From positions 1 through 64,000 of the forward strand of contig NZ_KB892281.1 in NCBI RefSeq assembly GCF_000373745.1: 64,000 nt of DNA, written 5' to 3'. Origin of the DNA: Oligella ureolytica DSM 18253 (GTDB lineage Bacteria > Pseudomonadota > Gammaproteobacteria > Burkholderiales > Burkholderiaceae_B). This document shows positions 1 through 9,488 of the stretch, piece after piece (the first letter of the stretch is position 1; each line of letters opens with the position of its first letter). Under the pieces are notes generated by a model. That model did not search any database and was not told where the DNA came from. It saw only the letters and a program-made list of their open reading frames with translations. The position numbers and the translations under genes are program-made.

Positions 1-275
1 TCTTTGTGACTAAATACCGCCGTGACGTATTTACAAAAGCCATCCTTAACGACCTTCAGGAAATTTTCGCTAGTGTGTGCGCTGATTTTGAGGCCGAGTT
101 AGTGGAGTTTGATGGGGAGGACGACCATGTTCACTTATTAGTGAACTACCCCAACATTAAAAAGAAACTGTGGAAAGGGGCTTTATGGTCGCCAAGTTAT
201 TTTGCTGGAAGCTGTGGCGGCGCGCCGATTGAAATCATTCGACAGTATATCGAGCAACAGCAAACGCCACCATAG
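1..275 (+). pseudogene. tnpA: IS200/IS605-family transposase TnpA, internally deleted, 5' end outside window
   Basis: This encodes the C-terminal part of a Y1 (HUH) transposase, the single-strand transposase of IS200/IS605 elements. The frame is already open at base 1 (reading F-V-T-K-Y-R-R), so the real start lies to the left. The HUH metal-binding motif is visible as D-D-H-V-H-L-L, and the catalytic tyrosine lies in I-I-R-Q-Y-I-E-Q-Q near the end. Between HVHLLVNYP and NIKKKLWKGALWSPSY the family normally has about 25 further residues (a helix ending in another N-Y-P); here they are missing, as if a deletion joined two similar N-Y-P codon runs. The protein is therefore probably inactive. 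Family and motifs are secure; inactivity is inferred. Confidence 0.85.
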
Positions 276-282
276 ATTCAAA

Positions 283-330
283 GGACGGCGTTGCCGTCCG
301 CGCTATTCACCCTCGCCCTAAACGACGAGG
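283..330 (+). repeat. IS200/IS605 end structures downstream of tnpA
   Basis: Two hairpins follow the transposase stop. The first is a perfect 7-bp stem, GGACGGC (283-289) and GCCGTCC (293-299), with loop GTT. The second is CCTCG (311-315) with CGAGG (326-330), followed by CTTTCCGCGC. Subterminal imperfect hairpins with no terminal inverted repeats are typical of IS200/IS605 right ends, where TnpA recognises a folded single strand. The exact cleavage site cannot be fixed without a second copy; it is probably within about 30 bases of 340. Confidence 0.6.
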
Positions 331-405
331 CTTTCCGCGCATTTTGGTAAATGTCACAGGACATGCAAATTCTTCAATTTCACTTTGAGACATTTCTAAT
401 GTCAT
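307..405 (-). pseudogene. Small ORF whose 3' part runs into the IS end (truncated gene fragment)
   Basis: This minus-strand ORF of 32 codons starts at 405 with a good Shine-Dalgarno (AGGAG, 8 bases upstream). It begins M-T-L-E-M-S-Q-S-E-I-E-E-F and ends K-P-R-R-L-G-R-G. Its last dozen codons lie in the IS-end hairpin, so they are not native sequence. The most economical reading is the 5' end of a host gene cut off by the IS insertion. I do not recognise the N-terminus as any family, and a real 32-residue peptide cannot be excluded. Confidence 0.4.
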
Positions 406-870
406 CGATAATCTCCTAATTTTCTCTGCCTACGCTAGATTATGGTATAAAAAACGCATCTATATAATAAAATTAATGTACAAGCATTATACAGTAGGCA
501 GTGCTTGGTTAAACAGCCTTTTCCATGCAATAACAGGCTGCGCGGCTTTCTTGCAATGCATTCTTTGCTCATATAAAATTAAATGAGGACTGTGCATGCG
601 CAGGTATTGACCATTCCTGTTAAGATCTAACTCGACCTAACAATAAAACCAGCCATCATGTAACGCCTTTTAAACTTAGAATCGTTGCTGATGCAGATCG
701 AATACGTCGACCATTACAAGCTCACCGCCTTGCAAGTCCGGTTAACGCACTACATACCCTACGTCGAATATGCGCATTCTTCTTACTCACAATACGCCTA
801 AAATAAACAACAAGATAGGCACTAAATTACAGCAAGAAGATCGCCAAGTAACACTAACCATTGAATTTGC
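406..870. other. Gene-free spacer between IS remnant and mutS
   Basis: These 465 AT-rich bases show no convincing ORF, RNA gene or terminator. A 15-codon ORF at 583-630 lacks a ribosome binding site and is not called. The mutS promoter must lie here or be supplied from the left, but I see no clear -35/-10 pair. Confidence 0.5.
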
Positions 871-3486
871 ATGACTACTACTGATTTATCTTCGCACACC
901 CCCATGATGCGGCAATACCTGACGCTCAAACAAGAAGCACCGACGATGCTATTGTTTTACCGTATGGGTGACTTTTATGAAATGTTTTATGACGATGCAG
1001 TAAAAACCGCACGCTTGCTCAATCTCACATTAACCAACCGTGGCAAAAGCGCAGGTGAACCTATTCCTATGGCGGGTGTTCCTGTCCATGCGATGGAACA
1101 GTATCTCGCGCGTTTGGTTCAGATGGGCGAGTCAGTTGCCATCTGTGAACAGATTGGTGATCCGGCGACTTCTAAAGGCATTGTCGAACGTCAAATTGTA
1201 CGAACCGTCACTCCCGGTACGTTGACCGATGAAAACCTCTTACCAAGCAACAGTGATCGCCCTCTTTTGGCGATTTACCTACCGACCAAAGGTCGTAATA
1301 AAAAATACGGTTTAGCTTGGATGAACTTGGCAAGTGGTGAATTTAAAGTTAATGAGTGCACGGACGAACAATTTGAAACCGAGGTTCACCGCATCGCACC
1401 GGCAGAAATAATTACTGCCGACTCGTTTAAGCTCTCGCTCAATTATGATGTGGCCTATAGCAAAACCGCTGACTGGCATTTTGAGCTCAGCGCAGCTCAA
1501 GAGAAGCTTTGTGACCATTATGGTGTCGATAATCTAAGTGCTTTTGGCATTGACGAACTAAGCAATGCCACTATCGCTGCCGGTGCCCTATTAAGCTATG
1601 TAGAAAACACGCAAAAGCGTAACCTGTCACATATCAAGCCACTGCAATTGGATGATATACAAGAATATTTGATTTTAGACCCGGTAACACGCAAAAATCT
1701 GGAAATCACCCAAACCATCAGCGGTGAGACCAGTCCTACCTTATTTAGCCTACTGGATCATTGTCACACGCCCATGGGCAGTCGCTTACTAAGACGCTTT
1801 TTACATCATCCCTTACGTCACAACGCACCGATCAAAGAGCGCCAACTCTGCGTACAGGCTTTTTATGATCATCATATCGCCCGTAGTTTTGATGACCCGA
1901 TTAGTCTATTTGAAAAATTTCTAAAAAGCACGCCCGACATTGAGCGCATTGCCACTCGTATTGCCTTAAGCTCTGTACGCCCTAAAGAATTAGCGGCATT
2001 ACGTGATACCTTAAGTAGCTTGCCGCAGCTCAATCAGATCATCTACGAGCATTTTAGTGACACGCCCGCGATTCTTAAATTACAGGAAGCACTAAACTTA
2101 GCTCCACAACTAGCCGACTTATTGCAAAGAGCAATCGCCGAAGAGCCGTCCACGATGATTCGTGATGGCGGAGTCATCGCAACGGGCTTTGATAGCGAGT
2201 TAGATGAATTGCGCAGCTTATCTAATGACAATGGGGAATTTTTACTACAACTTGAGAGTCGCGAACGTGAAGCCACCGGTATCGCCAATCTCCGCGTTGA
2301 ATATAATCGCGTCCATGGCTTTTTTATTGAGGTCAGTAAAGGTCAAATTGATAAAGTACCTGCTGAATACCGACGCCGTCAGACCTTAAAAAATGTTGAA
2401 CGCTATATAACACCCGAACTTAAAGAATGGGAAGATAAAATTCTCTCTGCTAAAGAGCGCTGCCTAAGTCGCGAGAAATGGCTCTTTGAACAAATCATCA
2501 CCGAGCTACAAACCTATGTTGATCCTATGCACAAAACCTCTGAGGCATTGGCGCAATTAGATGTTTACATGGCCTTAGCTCAACATGCTTATCTCAACCA
2601 ATGGGTTGCACCGGAGCTCGTTGAAGGACCAATCATTAAGATCACTCAGGGTCGCCATCCGATTGTTGAGCGTACGATAGAGCGCTTTACGCCTAACGAC
2701 TGCCAACTCGATCCACTGCGTCGAATGCTACTTATTACCGGTCCTAACATGGGCGGTAAATCTACTTACATGCGTCAAACAGCACTGATTGTTTTACTGG
2801 CTCGCATCGGTAGCTTTGTACCAGCAACCGCGGCACAAGTGGGTTTGATTGATCGTATTTTCACACGTATTGGTGCTGCTGACGACCTGGCTGGCGGACG
2901 TTCAACCTTTATGGTTGAAATGACAGAAGCGGCAACCATTTTAGCCTCCAGTACGCCTAATAGCTTAGTGCTCATGGATGAAATTGGTCGCGGCACCTCA
3001 ACTTATGACGGCCTTTCTTTGGCTTGGGCAATTGCCTGCCGTTTACTGACACACAACCAAGCGTTAGTATTATTTGCCACACATTATTTTGAGTTAACCC
3101 GTTTAGCGGAGCAGTTTGACCATGTGGCGAATGTCCACCTAAGTGCAGCAGAATCACCGCAGGGATTGGTATTTTTACATGAAGTAAAAAATGGCCCTGC
3201 CAGTCGCAGCTACGGGATACAAGTAGCACAACGCGCCGGTATTCCAATGGCAGTCATCAGACAAGCAAAGCGTGAACTCAACAACCTCGAAATGAGTGCA
3301 GAAGACCGTCCTCAGTTAGACTTATTTAGCCTCCCTGAAGAAGAGCTTAACGAACAGGCGAATGACGATCACATTGAGCTTAAAGCACTTAAAGAAGCAC
3401 TAAGCGCCATTGATCCTGACGCACTAAGCCCACGTGAAGCCCTGGATGTGTTGTACCAATTGAAAAATCAATTTGAGGAGCATTAG
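871..3486 (+). CDS. mutS: DNA mismatch repair protein MutS
   Basis: MutS recognises mismatched bases and small loops and recruits MutL to start methyl-independent or methyl-directed repair. At 871 residues it has the usual full length. The mismatch-intercalating motif is G33-D-F-Y-E-M-F, with the Phe/Glu pair at 35 and 37. The core and clamp domains follow, and the ATPase domain carries Walker A G624-P-N-M-G-G-K-S-T and Walker B L-M-D703-E704-I-G-R-G-T-S. The C-terminus keeps the helix-turn-helix dimerisation region. The start codon has no strong Shine-Dalgarno, but homologous sequence begins right there. It stands alone, followed by tRNA genes; mutL is not in the window. Confidence 0.98.
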   Translation: MTTTDLSSHTPMMRQYLTLKQEAPTMLLFYRMGDFYEMFYDDAVKTARLLNLTLTNRGKSAGEPIPMAGVPVHAMEQYLARLVQMGESVAICEQIGDPATSKGIVERQIVRTVTPGTLTDENLLPSNSDRPLLAIYLPTKGRNKKYGLAWMNLASGEFKVNECTDEQFETEVHRIAPAEIITADSFKLSLNYDVAYSKTADWHFELSAAQEKLCDHYGVDNLSAFGIDELSNATIAAGALLSYVENTQKRNLSHIKPLQLDDIQEYLILDPVTRKNLEITQTISGETSPTLFSLLDHCHTPMGSRLLRRFLHHPLRHNAPIKERQLCVQAFYDHHIARSFDDPISLFEKFLKSTPDIERIATRIALSSVRPKELAALRDTLSSLPQLNQIIYEHFSDTPAILKLQEALNLAPQLADLLQRAIAEEPSTMIRDGGVIATGFDSELDELRSLSNDNGEFLLQLESREREATGIANLRVEYNRVHGFFIEVSKGQIDKVPAEYRRRQTLKNVERYITPELKEWEDKILSAKERCLSREKWLFEQIITELQTYVDPMHKTSEALAQLDVYMALAQHAYLNQWVAPELVEGPIIKITQGRHPIVERTIERFTPNDCQLDPLRRMLLITGPNMGGKSTYMRQTALIVLLARIGSFVPATAAQVGLIDRIFTRIGAADDLAGGRSTFMVEMTEAATILASSTPNSLVLMDEIGRGTSTYDGLSLAWAIACRLLTHNQALVLFATHYFELTRLAEQFDHVANVHLSAAESPQGLVFLHEVKNGPASRSYGIQVAQRAGIPMAVIRQAKRELNNLEMSAEDRPQLDLFSLPEEELNEQANDDHIELKALKEALSAIDPDALSPREALDVLYQLKNQFEEH

Positions 3487-3577
3487 AACCTCTTTGCTCA
3501 GAAACCACATTAATTTGTATTTTTCTGTGATTCTTTGGACAAAAAGGAATTAGATGAGTTAAGATTACACCTTTCCG

Positions 3578-3654
3578 GTGCCAGTAGCTCAACTGGATAG
3601 AGCACCCGCCTTCTAAGCGGGCGGTTGTGAGTTCGAGTCTCGCCTGGCGCGCCA
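3578..3654 (+). tRNA. tRNA-Arg (anticodon TCT)
   Basis: A complete cloverleaf of 77 nt with encoded CCA. The acceptor stem pairs GTGCCAG (3578-3584) with CTGGCGC (3644-3650), including one U-G pair. The anticodon stem CCCGC/GCGGG closes the loop CTTCTAA, giving anticodon TCT, which decodes AGA/AGG. The T arm holds TTCGAGT. It lies 91 bases after mutS; a weak possible promoter (TTGGAC at 3535, TAAGAT at 3560) precedes it. Confidence 0.95.
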
Positions 3655-3710
3655 AACACAATCAAATTAAGTCAATTTGATTAAAATTTTAAGTATTAGC
3701 TTTAAATAGC

Positions 3711-3738
3711 TTGACATAGTTAATTTATCTGCTATACT
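3711..3738 (+). promoter_or_regulatory. Sigma-70 promoter of tRNA-His
   Basis: TTGACA (3711-3716, perfect -35) and TATACT (3733-3738, 5/6 -10) are separated by 16 bases. Transcription would start about 3745, ten bases before the tRNA. It is one of the strongest consensus promoters in the window. Confidence 0.8.
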
Positions 3739-3754
3739 TATTAATTCTTTCAGT

Positions 3755-3831
3755 GGTGACCGTAGCTCAGTTGGTAGAGTCCCGGATTGTGATTCCGGTT
3801 GTCGTGGGTTCGAGCCCCATCGGTCACCCCA
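3755..3831 (+). tRNA. tRNA-His (anticodon GTG)
   Basis: A complete cloverleaf with the encoded extra G at position -1 (3755) facing the C73 discriminator (3828), the identity element of histidine tRNA. The acceptor arms are GTGACCG and CGGTCAC, the anticodon stem CCGGA/TCCGG holds loop TTGTGAT (anticodon GTG), and CCA is encoded at 3829-3831. It has its own promoter just upstream and a terminator at 3951. Confidence 0.96.
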
Positions 3832-3950
3832 TAAAATTACTTTATATCAGTTACTTACAGCTTTATAAATCGTATCCATTTATAAACTGGAGAACGGAAA
3901 GCGAATTGGAGAATTTCCAATCAATTGATTTTAAGGTTAAAGCAAATATT

Positions 3951-3974
3951 GGACGCATTATGCGTCCTTTTTTT
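3951..3974 (+). terminator. Rho-independent terminator after tRNA-His
   Basis: A perfect 7-bp stem, GGACGCA (3951-3957) and TGCGTCC (3961-3967), with loop TTA, is followed by seven T. It ends the tRNA-His transcript about 120 bases past the tRNA. Confidence 0.85.
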
Positions 3975-4041
3975 ATGCCTAAAAACATCAACTCTCACAA
4001 GAAGCCATATCCATATACCGTAGAAAAACCACTTAAATAAT

Positions 4042-4081
4042 AAAAAATCAGCACTTGAATAACACGCAGGTGCTGATTTTT
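4042..4081 (-). terminator. Terminator of the aldehyde dehydrogenase gene
   Basis: A 12-bp perfect stem pairs 4043-4054 with 4070-4081 around a 15-nt loop. Read on the minus strand it ends in a U run and sits 20 bases after the aldehyde dehydrogenase stop. The symmetrical A/T tails could let it work in both directions. Confidence 0.85.
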
Positions 4082-4100
4082 ATCTTTTAAAGCCTTTGAT

Positions 4101-5627
4101 TTAGAAAAAACCTAACGCTTGATCGCTATAGCTCACTAATAAACATTTAGTCTGCTGGTAATTTGCTAACGCCATCTTGTGTGTCTCACGACCAATACCT
4201 GATTGCTTATATCCACCAAAGGCTGCATGAGCCGGATACACGTGATAACAATTAGTCCATACACGACCAGCCTGAATGCCACGGCCCATACGATAAGCTT
4301 GCGATCCGTCTCTACTCCATACACCGGCCCCTAAACCAAAAATCGTGTCATTGGCAATCGCAAGCGCTTCCTCTTCATCTTTAAAGGTAGTCACTGCAGC
4401 AACCGGACCAAAGATTTCCTCTTGGAATACACGCATTTTGTTATCACCTAACAGCATCGTAGGCTTCACGAAATACCCTTCATCAAGCTCACCACCCTGT
4501 CGGTTTCTACTGCCACCAGTTAAGCAAGTAGCTCCCTCCTCTCTTCCCAGATCGATATAACCTAAAATCCGATCAAGCTGGGTTTGAGAGACCTGCGCAC
4601 CAATCATGGTTGATTTATCTAAAGGATGGCCCTCTTTAATACTCTCTACTCGCGCCACCACTTTTTCAATAAAACGCTCATAGATGGACTCTTGAATTAA
4701 GATCCTTGAAGGCGCTGTACACACCTCACCTTGATTGAGAGCGAACATAGCCGCCCCTTCCAAGGCTTTATTTAGAAAAGCATCATCAGCCGACATGACA
4801 TTTTCAAAGAAGATATTTGGGCTTTTACCACCCAATTCTACTGTCGCAGGGATTAAAGTTGCCGCAGCATTACGCAAAATCTGCTGGCCTACCGGCGTTG
4901 AACCGGTAAAGGCTATCTTCGTAATACGATTACTAGTCGCCAAGGCATCGCCGGCCTCTTTACCAAAACCATTGACAATATTTACTACGCCGGGCGGCAA
5001 TAAATCGCCAACCACTTCCATTAATAACATAATCGAGGCTGGCGTCTGTTCAGCCGGCTTCATCACCACCGTACAACCTGCAGCCAATGCCGGAGCCAAT
5101 TTCCAACTTGCCATCAACAATGGGAAATTCCATGGAATAATCTGGCCAACAACACCAATAGGCTCTTGGAAATGATAGGCAACAGTATTTGGTTCAATAT
5201 CAGATATCGCCCCCTCTTCCGCTCTTAGGCAGCCTGCAAAATAACGAAAATGGTCAACCGCCAAGGGTAAGTCCGCACCTAAGGTTTCACGCAAAGCCTT
5301 ACCGTTATCAAGCGTTTCAGCCACGGCTAGTCGCTCAAGATTTTGCTCAATGCGATCCGCAATACGAAGTAGCACTGCCGAACGCTCTTGCACTGGCGTA
5401 GCCGCCCAAGCTTTAAAAGCAGCATGAGCTGCATCCAATGCCAAATTTATGTCATCTTTGTCAGAACGTGCTACCTCACAAAATACCTGACCGGTGATAG
5501 GGCTTATATTTTCAAAATAATTACCGTCGACAGGCGGAACCCATTTGCCTCCAATATAGTTGTCGTAGCGTTTTTTAAATGGAAAATCTAGATCAATTCC
5601 AAAGCGTTTCAGATCCGTCATACTCAT
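4101..5627 (-). CDS. NAD-dependent aldehyde dehydrogenase, ExaC/AcoD/AldB type
   Basis: Oxidises aldehydes (acetaldehyde-like substrates in the closest named families) to acids with NAD(P)+. The protein is 508 residues. The start at 5627 (M-S-M-T-D-L-K-R-F) is chosen because AGGAG lies 8 bases upstream; an open frame extends 10 codons further without a site. Hallmarks are the [11 protein letters not shown] segment of the ExaC/AldB group, the I-I-P-W-N-F-P cofactor region, the general-base Glu in V-E-L-G-G-K-S-P and the nucleophile Cys in N-Q-G-E-V-C-T-A-P. It is a single-gene unit with its own terminator and a tandem repeat upstream. The exact substrate cannot be told from sequence. Confidence 0.93.
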   Translation of the reverse strand: MSMTDLKRFGIDLDFPFKKRYDNYIGGKWVPPVDGNYFENISPITGQVFCEVARSDKDDINLALDAAHAAFKAWAATPVQERSAVLLRIADRIEQNLERLAVAETLDNGKALRETLGADLPLAVDHFRYFAGCLRAEEGAISDIEPNTVAYHFQEPIGVVGQIIPWNFPLLMASWKLAPALAAGCTVVMKPAEQTPASIMLLMEVVGDLLPPGVVNIVNGFGKEAGDALATSNRITKIAFTGSTPVGQQILRNAAATLIPATVELGGKSPNIFFENVMSADDAFLNKALEGAAMFALNQGEVCTAPSRILIQESIYERFIEKVVARVESIKEGHPLDKSTMIGAQVSQTQLDRILGYIDLGREEGATCLTGGSRNRQGGELDEGYFVKPTMLLGDNKMRVFQEEIFGPVAAVTTFKDEEEALAIANDTIFGLGAGVWSRDGSQAYRMGRGIQAGRVWTNCYHVYPAHAAFGGYKQSGIGRETHKMALANYQQTKCLLVSYSDQALGFF

Positions 5628-5653
5628 TGCAAGTCTCCTAAGTGAATTTATTG

Positions 5654-5687
5654 ACATCTTCGAACTACATACATCTTCGAACTACAT
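5654..5687. repeat. Two tandem 17-bp repeats upstream of the aldehyde dehydrogenase
   Basis: ACATCTTCGAACTACAT occurs twice head to tail (5654-5670 and 5671-5687) with no mismatch. Each contains the palindrome TTCGAA. It lies 27-60 bases upstream of the start codon, so within the 5' leader or core promoter. It may be a regulator site or a recent slippage duplication. Confidence 0.6.
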
Positions 5688-5887
5688 ATAAGCGATGCGC
5701 TCATCCTTATAAGATAAATATATCGCTTAATACCAATGTAGCAGTATTGTCATAAACCACTAGACGTACCCTCACTTAGGACATGGATATGATAAAAATC
5801 AATAACATAGGGTGATTTTTGACAGACGGCATATTATTTAAATACCAAACAATAAAAAACAGTACACCGTCAGTCTCCAACCAGTAT

Positions 5888-6337
5888 CTAATTTAATTTT
5901 TCCTCAATCATCATTGAAACTGTCTGATTTTCTTGTGCTAAAAACTCCGCTTCCAGATCATCAAAGTCAGCGTCATCCACCATAATTGATTTAGGCTTAT
6001 TTTTTGTCCAAATCATTTTTAACTCACGCGCATGAATCTCACTAATACTTCGCACCACACCGTCATCATCAGTATATTGACGATGCTTAATACGCCCTCT
6101 TAGCCATAGCTTATCGCCAACATCCATAAAGTCACTCACACGCTGTGCCAAATTACCCTTAAACAAAACAATATGCCACTGCGTATCCACAAACAACTCA
6201 CCGCTTGAACGATCACGCCATTTGTCAGTGGTTGCCAGTGATAAACGAAGGTGTGCTGTGCCGTCTTGAAAATACCTAAGCTCCGGTGGATGTCCTAAAT
6301 TACCCATCAAAACTACTTCATTAATGCAAGAAGTCAT
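5888..6337 (-). CDS. Divergent single-stranded DNA-binding protein (SSB paralogue)
   Basis: A 149-residue protein with one SSB-type OB fold: it opens I-N-E-V-V-L-M-G-N-L-G, continues R-L-S-L-A-T-T-D-K-W-R-D and L-W-L-R-G-R-I-K-H-R-Q-Y, as in bacterial SSB. The start at 6337 is fixed by GAGGAG seven bases upstream; a longer frame to 6439 has no such site. The acidic C-terminal part (D-D-A-D-F-D-D-L-E) is present, but the usual D-D-D-I-P-F tip that recruits repair proteins is absent; the protein ends M-I-E-E-K-L-N. That suggests an accessory SSB, with the canonical ssb elsewhere. A PriB-like role is less likely given the length. Confidence 0.8.
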   Translation of the reverse strand: MTSCINEVVLMGNLGHPPELRYFQDGTAHLRLSLATTDKWRDRSSGELFVDTQWHIVLFKGNLAQRVSDFMDVGDKLWLRGRIKHRQYTDDDGVVRSISEIHARELKMIWTKNKPKSIMVDDADFDDLEAEFLAQENQTVSMMIEEKLN

Positions 6338-6567
6338 ATGACGCTCCTCTGATAAAAATAAAAAACACTTATCCAAAAATGAAAAAGCGTAAGGCCTAGT
6401 GACCTTATTTATTACTGTAGAACAGTTGAGCGCACACACAGCCTTAGCTGGAGCTATTTATCCACCGTCAAAAGCCCCTGCGACAAACTAACAATTAGAT
6501 CTAGCAATCTTTTTTTGATTACTTTAAGATGATCGTATTGTCTTTAACAACTAATAAAGGATGTGCG

Positions 6568-7191
6568 ATGGCTATTGTATATAACCTACACCCTGATGAC
6601 CCACAGCAGCGTTTAATCAATCAAGCAGCGGGCTTATTGGCTAATGGCGGTATCTTAGCGATACCAACCGATTCAAGTTATGCCTTAGTAGCCAGACTGG
6701 ATGATAAGGATGCAGCTGATAAACTACGCACACTACGCGGTTTAGATGATCGCCACCACTTAACATTACTTTGTCGTGACTTATCAGAAATCGCCAAATT
6801 TGCCCAAGTAGATAATCAACAATACCGTCTACTAAAAGCAGCTACCCCAGGCCCTTGGACCTTCATTCTTGAAGCTACTAAGGACGTACCAAAGCGAGTC
6901 CACCACCGTTCACGCAAGACGATAGGTATCCGTGTACCAGAGCACAAAATTGCCCTTATGTTTTTAGAAACAGTCGGTGAGCCGTTACTGGCAACTACGT
7001 TTATTGCTCCCGGCGAAGAAACACCCTTTACTGACATTGCAGATTTCCAAGCCGATTATCAACATGAATTAGCAGGCATCATCGATGCTGGCGCTTGTTT
7101 AGGTATCGGCACTACCGTTATTGATTTAACTCAAACACCTGCCGAAATAGTCCGCCGTGGCTCCGGTGACCCGACCACTATCGGCTTATAA
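6568..7191 (+). CDS. YciO/Sua5/TsaC-family protein (threonylcarbamoyl-AMP synthase fold)
   Basis: A 207-residue YrdC-fold protein. Start at 6568 follows AAAGGA. Family motifs include I-P-T-D-S-S-Y-A-L near residue 38, the dsRNA/ATP-binding surface K-R-V-H-H-R-S-R-K-T-I-G-I-R-V-P and the final I-V-R-R-G-S-G-D. The H-H-R-S-R-K and P-T-D-S-S-Y signatures fit the YciO branch better than strict TsaC, whose member makes threonylcarbamoyl-AMP for tRNA t6A37. It may carry out the same chemistry weakly or act in another RNA process. It is divergent from the SSB and upstream of dapA. Confidence 0.85.
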   Translation: MAIVYNLHPDDPQQRLINQAAGLLANGGILAIPTDSSYALVARLDDKDAADKLRTLRGLDDRHHLTLLCRDLSEIAKFAQVDNQQYRLLKAATPGPWTFILEATKDVPKRVHHRSRKTIGIRVPEHKIALMFLETVGEPLLATTFIAPGEETPFTDIADFQADYQHELAGIIDAGACLGIGTTVIDLTQTPAEIVRRGSGDPTTIGL

Positions 7192-7216
7192 ACTCCCTAC
7201 GACAATCTATTTGCAC

Positions 7217-7261
7217 ATTAAGGCACACCGCTTAACAATTTGTTATAGCCTGTGCCTTAAT
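7217..7261 (+). repeat. Composite hairpin between yciO-like gene and dapA
   Basis: Outer arms ATTAAGGCACA (7217-7227) and TGTGCCTTAAT (7251-7261) pair over 11 bp; inside, TAACAA and TTGTTA can form a second stem. No T run follows, so it is either a weak terminator of the upstream gene or a leader element of dapA. Confidence 0.5.
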
Positions 7262-7351
7262 ATTCTGCATGTCAGGATGTTTTTTTAATGTAAACTAAAG
7301 AGCTAAGATTATTATTCAGTTTCTGACGTTTTGTTATTTAAGGATGTAATT

Positions 7352-8248
7352 ATGTCAAGCAACCCTTACCCAGTTTTTAGGGGTAGTATTCCAGCGCTAA
7401 TCACCCCGATGCTGCAAAATGGCGAAGTGGACTTTGAAGCGTTTAAAAAGCTGGTAGATTGGCATGTACAAGAAAAAAGTGACGGCTTAGTAATTATCGG
7501 CACGTCAGGCGAATCTCCGACCATCGATTTTAAAGAGCATGCTGCGTTACTCTCAACTGCTGTAGAGTTTGCTGCTGGCCGCATTCCTATTATTGCAGGC
7601 GTTGGTGGCAATTCCACCAAAGAGGCGCTGCATCTAACCCAAGAAGCAGAAAAAGCCGGCGCTCAAGCGGGTCTATCGGTCGTACCATACTACAATAAGC
7701 CGACCCAAGAAGGTCTATACCAGCATTTTAAATACATAGCTGAAAATAGTAGCTTGCCAATTATTTTATATAATGTGCCCGGACGTACGGTCGCTGATAT
7801 GTCGACTGAAACCATATTGCGTTTAGCAGAGGTTCCAGGCATTATCGGCATTAAGGATGCCACCGGTGATATCGCTCGTCTCGGTCAAGTCATGAAGCAC
7901 AAACCGGCAGATTTTCAGGTACTGAGTGGTGATGACCCGACCGCTGCTGCGTTAATTTTACTGGGTGGTCAAGGTAATATTTCCGTTACCGCCAACGTCG
8001 CTCCTCGCCTTATGCATGACTTATGTTTTGCTGCACTTGAGGGAGATCTTACCAAGGTACGCGAACTTAATGCTAAGCTCTCAACTCTTAACAAAGTTCT
8101 TTTCGCTGAAGCTAACCCTATACCGGTTAAATACGCGTTGGCTAAAATGGGTAAAACCGATTTAGGCTATCGCTTACCGCTAGTTGAGCCATCTGATGCG
8201 ACAAAGGCCTTGGTTGATGCAGCCCTAAAAGAAATTAACTTAATTTAA
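7352..8248 (+). CDS. dapA: 4-hydroxy-tetrahydrodipicolinate synthase
   Basis: Condenses pyruvate with aspartate semialdehyde, the first step of the diaminopimelate/lysine branch. The 298-residue protein starts at 7352 after AAGGA. Key residues are visible: Schiff-base Lys168 in G-I-I-G-I-K-D-A, Tyr140 in I-L-Y-N-V-P-G-R-T, Thr51-Ser52 in G-T-S-G-E-S and Arg145. The second catalytic-triad Thr is Ser here, a common variation. bamC follows after 33 bases, the pair seen widely in proteobacteria (dapA-nlpB). Confidence 0.97.
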   Translation: MSSNPYPVFRGSIPALITPMLQNGEVDFEAFKKLVDWHVQEKSDGLVIIGTSGESPTIDFKEHAALLSTAVEFAAGRIPIIAGVGGNSTKEALHLTQEAEKAGAQAGLSVVPYYNKPTQEGLYQHFKYIAENSSLPIILYNVPGRTVADMSTETILRLAEVPGIIGIKDATGDIARLGQVMKHKPADFQVLSGDDPTAAALILLGGQGNISVTANVAPRLMHDLCFAALEGDLTKVRELNAKLSTLNKVLFAEANPIPVKYALAKMGKTDLGYRLPLVEPSDATKALVDAALKEINLI

Positions 8249-8281
8249 TTAAAAGAGCCATTCCAGAAGGAATTACTATAA

Positions 8282-9424
8282 ATGCTAAAACTGCAAACAC
8301 ACATTCGTTTCTTGGCCTTAGCTGCCTGCACCACAGCTGTGATGACTGGCTGCAGCACTGTTGATGATTTGCTGGGCCAAGACCAAGTCGACTATAAAAG
8401 TACTGTTCGCGCGGATCCGTTAAGCTTGCCACCTGATCTATCAGATACTCAGATTAATACACCACAATACAGTATTACCGGTAATACGGCATCTGCGCTC
8501 GCTTACAACGAATCACAGGAAAGAGCAGCAGCATCGAATCAAGGCTTAAATGTCTTACCGGAAGTTGACGGTATGAAGGTTGTTCGCAGCGGCAATACTC
8601 GCTGGTTGCAGCTTGATGCCGATCCTAATCTGGTCTATCCACGCCTAATTTCCTTCTGGAATAATGAGGGTTTCACAATCAATCGTGATAACCCTCAAGC
8701 CGGGATTATCGAAACTGACTGGGCTGAAAACCGCGCCAAAATTCCTGGCAACTTTTTACGCCGCGCATTAGGCTCTATTGTTGATATGGTGTCAGATAGT
8801 GGCGAACGCGAGCGCTTCACTACCCGCTTAGAGCGTTATGGTAATACCACCGAAGTTTATATTAACCACCAACGCATGATTGAAACTGCTATGGACCGTG
8901 ACGGTACCACCTTTAAGTGGTTACCCGCTGAAGAGGACCCCGGTCTAAACGCTGTTATGCTGTCGCGTCTAATGGCCTTTTTAGGGGCTGAAGAAAAGCG
9001 CGCACAAAATGCTGTACGCAATGCACAGGAAGTTTCTTCAGGTGCCTCAGCAGATACAGCAACACAGCTACTAAGCCCTGTCCCCGGTCAAACAGCATTG
9101 AGCTCATCGCTCTCAGCTGATGACACCTGGCGTCGTGTAGGTTCATCACTAAACAGCGCCGGCTTCACTATCCACAGCTCAGATCTGGCAAGCGGTACGT
9201 ATACTGTTCGTTACCTGGATACTGATACCGGTGAAAAGCGCCAAGCTAGTAACTTCATCAGTCGTTTATGGGGTGATCAGGGTAATATCACACCGGTACC
9301 CTATACGATTAGAGTGACGCCTCAAGCAAGCGGCTCCATCATTTCTGTCTACAACAAAGAAGGCCAAGAGGAAAACTCTGCCACCGGCGCACGCATCCTG
9401 AGAGTCATCTCCGAGCGCTTCTAA
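8282..9424 (+). CDS. bamC: Outer membrane assembly lipoprotein BamC (NlpB)
   Basis: A 380-residue lipoprotein subunit of the BAM complex that inserts beta-barrel proteins in the outer membrane. The signal peptide ends at a lipobox with Cys24 (V-M-T-G-C). Residues after it form the extended N-terminal stretch (L-P-P-D-L-S) that contacts BamD, followed by two helix-grip domains, about 95-200 and 275-380. Its place directly after dapA and a terminator at 9454 indicate the end of that transcription unit. Confidence 0.9.
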   Translation: MLKLQTHIRFLALAACTTAVMTGCSTVDDLLGQDQVDYKSTVRADPLSLPPDLSDTQINTPQYSITGNTASALAYNESQERAAASNQGLNVLPEVDGMKVVRSGNTRWLQLDADPNLVYPRLISFWNNEGFTINRDNPQAGIIETDWAENRAKIPGNFLRRALGSIVDMVSDSGERERFTTRLERYGNTTEVYINHQRMIETAMDRDGTTFKWLPAEEDPGLNAVMLSRLMAFLGAEEKRAQNAVRNAQEVSSGASADTATQLLSPVPGQTALSSSLSADDTWRRVGSSLNSAGFTIHSSDLASGTYTVRYLDTDTGEKRQASNFISRLWGDQGNITPVPYTIRVTPQASGSIISVYNKEGQEENSATGARILRVISERF

Positions 9425-9453
9425 GCTAATCGTATACTATTAACCGCTCTCTC

Positions 9454-9488
9454 AAAGACTCCGAAATCAATTTTTCGGAGTCTTTTTT
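9454..9488 (+). terminator. Terminator of dapA-bamC
   Basis: A 13-bp stem pairs AAAGACTCCGAAA (9454-9466) with its complement at 9473-9485, followed by T. The last bases overlap the stop codon region of the converging small membrane protein gene, which may share it. Confidence 0.85.

Noticed and set aside
583-630. 15-codon ORF before mutS
   Set aside because: Too short, with no Shine-Dalgarno or other support.
3753-4040. 95-codon ORF on the plus strand
   Set aside because: Its first part is tRNA-His and its end crosses the terminator; no protein family is recognisable.
4735-5175. 146-codon ORF opposite the aldehyde dehydrogenase
   Set aside because: Antisense shadow of a well-conserved enzyme; no ribosome binding site or known motif.
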